A stretch of 64,000 nucleotides of DNA from Bryobacterales bacterium (GTDB taxonomy: Bacteria > Acidobacteriota > Terriglobia > Bryobacterales > Bryobacteraceae): the NCBI GenBank assembly GCA_020847045.1, contig JADLCT010000043.1, positions 1 through 64,000 on the forward strand, in the 5' to 3' direction. This document shows positions 63,157-64,000 of this stretch, piece by piece. The first letter of the stretch is position 1. Each line of letters starts with the position of its first letter. The notes beneath the pieces are model-generated. The model searched no databases. It was not told the origin of the DNA and saw only the letters and a list, made by a program, of their open reading frames with translations. The translations under genes were made by a program, and so were the position numbers.

Positions 63157-64000
63157 ATGGGACGGTTTTTATTCAGTGCAATTGCGTTCACGGCCAGCGC
63201 GGGCCTTCTGTTCGGGCAGGCCACCATCGGCGGCTGTCCGGTGCTGCCATCGAACAACATCTGGAATACGCCGGTGGACAAACTGCCGGCGGCGGCGAAC
63301 TCGGGAACCCTGGTAAATACGATCGGACCCGGTAAATATGTCCATGCCGATTTTGGATCAGGTTTATGGAACGGGGGCCCCATAGGGATTCCCTTTATTA
63401 CCGTCACCGGAGCACAGGCGAAGTACCCGGCCACATTTCTTTACGACGATGAAAGCGATCCTGGGCCGTATGCGGTGCCCATGAACGCCCCGATCGAAGG
63501 CGGCAGCCAGTCGACGGGCGACCGGCACGCCATCGCCGTTGATACGACGAATTGTATCCTTTATGAACTCTATGCCGCCGACCCGCAAGGTTCGGCCTGG
63601 AAGGCCGACTCGGGCGCCATCTACGACCTCCGTTCGAATGTCTTGCGGCCGTCCGGTTGGACTTCGGCCGATGCGGCAGGACTACCCATCGTGCCGGGGC
63701 TGGTGAACTGGGAGGAGGTGGCTTCGGGGGAGATCCGGCACGCCATCCGCTTTACGGCGCCGCAAACCCGGCGGGCGTTTGTCTGGCCCGCCCGGCATTA
63801 TGCTTCCTCGCTCACCGGTGTGCAGTATCCCCGGATGGGCGAGCGGTTTCGTTTGAAAGCAAGCTTTGAAATCAGCGGCTTTCCCGCGGAAGTGCAAGTG
63901 ATTTTGAAGGCCATGAAGAAGTACGGCGTCATTCTGGCCGACAACGGCTCGGCCTGGTACATCAGCGGGAAGCCGGATGAACGGTGGAACAACGACAATC
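63157..64000 (+). CDS. Secreted protein of unknown function, 3'-truncated by the window end
   Basis: The frame is open from ATG 63157 to the last base (281 full codons). A signal peptide (1-20) is followed by GGCPVLPSNNIWNTPVDKLP, a start I associate with large secreted Solibacter-type proteins. The visible part is beta-rich and aromatic-rich, with DRHAIAVDTTNC near residue 125 and HAIRFTAPQTRRAFVWPARH near 195. No catalytic motif is recognised. The C-terminal part, often carrying Ig-like or IPT/TIG repeats in comparable proteins, lies outside the window. No good ribosome site or TANNNT is seen before this ATG. Confidence 0.7.
   Translation, partial: MGRFLFSAIAFTASAGLLFGQATIGGCPVLPSNNIWNTPVDKLPAAANSGTLVNTIGPGKYVHADFGSGLWNGGPIGIPFITVTGAQAKYPATFLYDDESDPGPYAVPMNAPIEGGSQSTGDRHAIAVDTTNCILYELYAADPQGSAWKADSGAIYDLRSNVLRPSGWTSADAAGLPIVPGLVNWEEVASGEIRHAIRFTAPQTRRAFVWPARHYASSLTGVQYPRMGERFRLKASFEISGFPAEVQVILKAMKKYGVILADNGSAWYISGKPDERWNNDN

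Overview
The window is GC-rich, densely packed bacterial DNA with no rRNA, tRNA, CRISPR array, insertion sequence or phage gene that I could see. The gene content points to an Acidobacteriota relative of Solibacter/Bryobacter: a DUF1501 gene paired with a PSCyt1-DUF1549-DUF1553 gene, many secreted hydrolases (penicillin acylase, PhoD, M28, M23, tricorn-like, PIG-L and acetylxylan-esterase-like proteins) and many c-type cytochromes. This assignment rests on recognised families, not on a search.

Layout. 1-3171 is the 3' three quarters of rpoC, closed by a hairpin terminator. 3250-6837 holds an esterase, a TolB-like propeller protein and an alpha/beta hydrolase. 6878-11365 (minus) is a five-gene glycosyltransferase operon with ATGA overlaps. 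11583-19165 (plus) is the most striking region: six genes with about 30 haem-c motifs that together could carry electrons from the quinone pool to the outer membrane. They encode a decahaem DmsE/MtrA-type cytochrome, an MtrB/PioB-type porin, a tetrahaem repeat cytochrome, a tiny monohaem cytochrome, a nine-haem cytochrome fused to a membrane cytochrome b (the architecture of Geobacter CbcL) and a NapC/NirT-like membrane cytochrome. 19177-26420 (minus) has the DUF1501/PSCyt pair, an M23 peptidase and an acetylxylan-esterase-like hydrolase. 26469-32036 (minus) is a coupled uvrA - unknown - CPBP protease - mtnA operon. 32123-36025 has bacterioferritin and a patatin/PIG-L divergent pair.

36015-42073 contains a sodium:solute symporter with a probable 54-residue partner, a fluoride channel gene, glgC, and a start-stop-coupled MFS/cupin/dehydrogenase operon. 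42089-51685 has a cytochrome c, a GlcG/HbpS-like protein, leucyl aminopeptidase, cinA, a tricorn-like protease, a parvulin, a small membrane protein and a beta-lactamase-fold protein. 51706-64000 has PhoD, a CMK-like/nuclease-like protein coupled to hpt, an FAD oxidoreductase, an M28 peptidase, HupE/UreJ, an AI-2E family transporter, penicillin acylase, a haem-binding protein and a secreted protein cut by the window end.

A pattern runs through the whole window. Many genes that lead a transcription unit have a TANNNT hexamer only 6-12 bases before the start codon, often with no useful Shine-Dalgarno sequence. This is the signature expected of leaderless or nearly leaderless mRNAs, and it explains divergent gene pairs only 20-27 bases apart. 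Operon-internal genes instead show ordinary ribosome binding sites, often overlapping the previous stop codon.
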